In this document: positions 15,199-15,963 of the stretch, in pieces
Numbering within the stretch: the first letter of the stretch is position 1
How the letters are laid out: each line of letters begins with the position of its first letter
DNA from: Candidatus Hydrogenedentota bacterium
GTDB lineage: Bacteria > Hydrogenedentota > Hydrogenedentia > Hydrogenedentales > CAITNO01
Direction of reading: 5' to 3'
Assembly: GCA_029554925.1 (NCBI GenBank)
Contig: JAKPUV010000130.1
Location: 1 to 15,963, forward strand
DNA: 15,963 nucleotides
The notes under the pieces: model-generated
What the model saw: the letters and a program-made list of their open reading frames with translations, nothing else
Told to the model about the DNA's origin: nothing
Database searches by the model: none
Made by a program: the position numbers and the translations under genes

Positions 15199-15963
15199 CT
15201 ACCGGCCCAGCGCGCCGCGGAGCGACTGGATCACCTCCATCGACGCCTTGTGGATCGCCGGCGCGGCCTCGGGGCCGAAGGAGTTCTCCTCGCCGTACTG
15301 GTCCTCCTTAAGGCCGTAGGCGAAGGGCGGCTCGGCGTCCCACTGGCTCTTGGGAACGATGTAGCCCAGCTCGTCGTTGGCCAGCCCGAAGATCATGGTG
15401 AGGTCGCCCTTGAGCTGGGACCGCAGCGGCGGCACCTCCACCGGCGCGATGGTGAAGTCGCGCCCGGCGGGGGCCTCCACGCCGCCCTCGCAGATTTCCG
15501 GGTAGATCTCGCCGGGGATGGTCAGGATTTCCAGGTTGCCCACCCGCAGGGCGTTCACCTCGGTGCGCACCTTGCCGCCGAACCAGCCCGGATGCACCAG
15601 CCCCACGAACACCGCGAAGTTGAACACGGGGTTTCCGACAGGGGCGAGAAAGGTCTTCGCCGCCACGGCCACGGAACTGTCCGTCATGGGGCGCGCGCCG
15701 TCGCGCAGGGCGCCCAGTGTTAGCAGGGCCAGGTTCTCGCCCAGGGCCTGCGCCTTTTCAAAGGTGTCCTCGCGCAGCATCGCCCCCGTGTTGCGCTGGG
15801 GCACCGTCGTGTGGAGCTGGGTCATCAGCCCACCCACCTGGCCCTGGAAGTACAGGCACATGCCGCCGACGCCGGGCATTCCGTTCGGTTCGGGCACGCC
15901 CTTCTCGACGCCCTCGCGCAGGAAGTGCGGGAAGTCGCTCGTGAGCAGCGGGTTCTTGCTGCC
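15199..15963 (-). CDS. Neutral/alkaline ceramidase-like hydrolase (N-terminus outside window)
   Basis: The frame is open from the window edge to TAG at 15199, giving the last 254 residues. The first visible residues SKNPLLTSDFPHFLREGVE followed by MCLYFQGQVGGLMTQLHT resemble the middle of the neutral ceramidase-type N-terminal domain, where S.DfP and G..G segments surround the zinc site. Downstream, TEVNALRVGNLEILTIPGEI and MIFGLANDELGYIVPK are characteristic of the family. Neutral ceramidases hydrolyse the amide bond of ceramides, but most bacterial homologues have no proven substrate. The zinc-binding histidines and any signal peptide lie outside the window. It is first of two genes in an operon with the membrane acyltransferase. 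A GTG inside the frame at 15897 is not the start, because the homology continues upstream of it. Confidence 0.85.
   Translation of the reverse strand, partial: GSKNPLLTSDFPHFLREGVEKGVPEPNGMPGVGGMCLYFQGQVGGLMTQLHTTVPQRNTGAMLREDTFEKAQALGENLALLTLGALRDGARPMTDSSVAVAAKTFLAPVGNPVFNFAVFVGLVHPGWFGGKVRTEVNALRVGNLEILTIPGEIYPEICEGGVEAPAGRDFTIAPVEVPPLRSQLKGDLTMIFGLANDELGYIVPKSQWDAEPPFAYGLKEDQYGEENSFGPEAAPAIHKASMEVIQSLRGALGR

Overview
The window is a GC-rich (roughly two-thirds G+C), gene-dense piece of bacterial chromosome. Codon third positions are almost all G or C. The gene set suggests an environmental bacterium from the PVC/Hydrogenedentota/Planctomycetes sphere: a secreted TPR-CHAT protein, a GH38-type mannosidase homologue, a ceramidase-like hydrolase, a B12-controlled surface protein with a C-terminal sorting signal, and a radical SAM/glycosyltransferase pair. 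This placement is an inference from gene content only. No rRNA, tRNA, phage, transposase or CRISPR array is visible.

Layout. (1) Positions 1-3228, minus strand: a radical SAM/SPASM protein, followed 36 bp later by a protein that looks like its degenerate paralogue, lacking the radical SAM cysteines and fused to a family 2 glycosyltransferase domain that runs off the window edge. (2) 3229-3615: a divergent control region with a candidate promoter on each strand and a terminator-like hairpin in the minus-strand leader. (3) 3616-7726, plus strand: a tightly spaced run of a secreted TPR protein with a CHAT-like domain, a small GGQ release-factor-like protein, and low-specificity L-threonine aldolase. 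(4) 7820-8119: a small three-helix membrane protein with atypical codon use behind a G9 tract. (5) 8162-9899: promoter, cobalamin riboswitch, a structured leader, and a secreted, C-terminally anchored propeller-like protein with an Ig-like domain. (6) 9935-10019: a long imperfect palindrome that looks like a dispersed repeat. (7) 10148-12940: a GH38 homologue whose catalytic nucleophile position holds phenylalanine. (8) 12953-12986: a shared terminator candidate. (9) 12994-14202, minus strand: a DUF4143-type AAA ATPase preceded by an AT-rich inverted repeat, each arm of which contains the 12-bp palindrome TTGAAATTTCAA and which overlaps a candidate promoter. (10) 14223-15963, minus strand: a ceramidase-like hydrolase (N-terminus outside the window) and a multi-pass HGSNAT/DUF5009-type acyltransferase in one operon.

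Three proteins here carry a recognisable enzyme fold without its key catalytic residues: the second radical SAM homologue, the CHAT domain and the GH38 protein. The strongest leads for undescribed biology are the radical SAM/pseudo-radical SAM-glycosyltransferase pair, the B12-riboswitch-controlled surface protein as a candidate corrinoid-capture protein, the nucleophile-less GH38 protein, and the palindromic operator of the ATPase.
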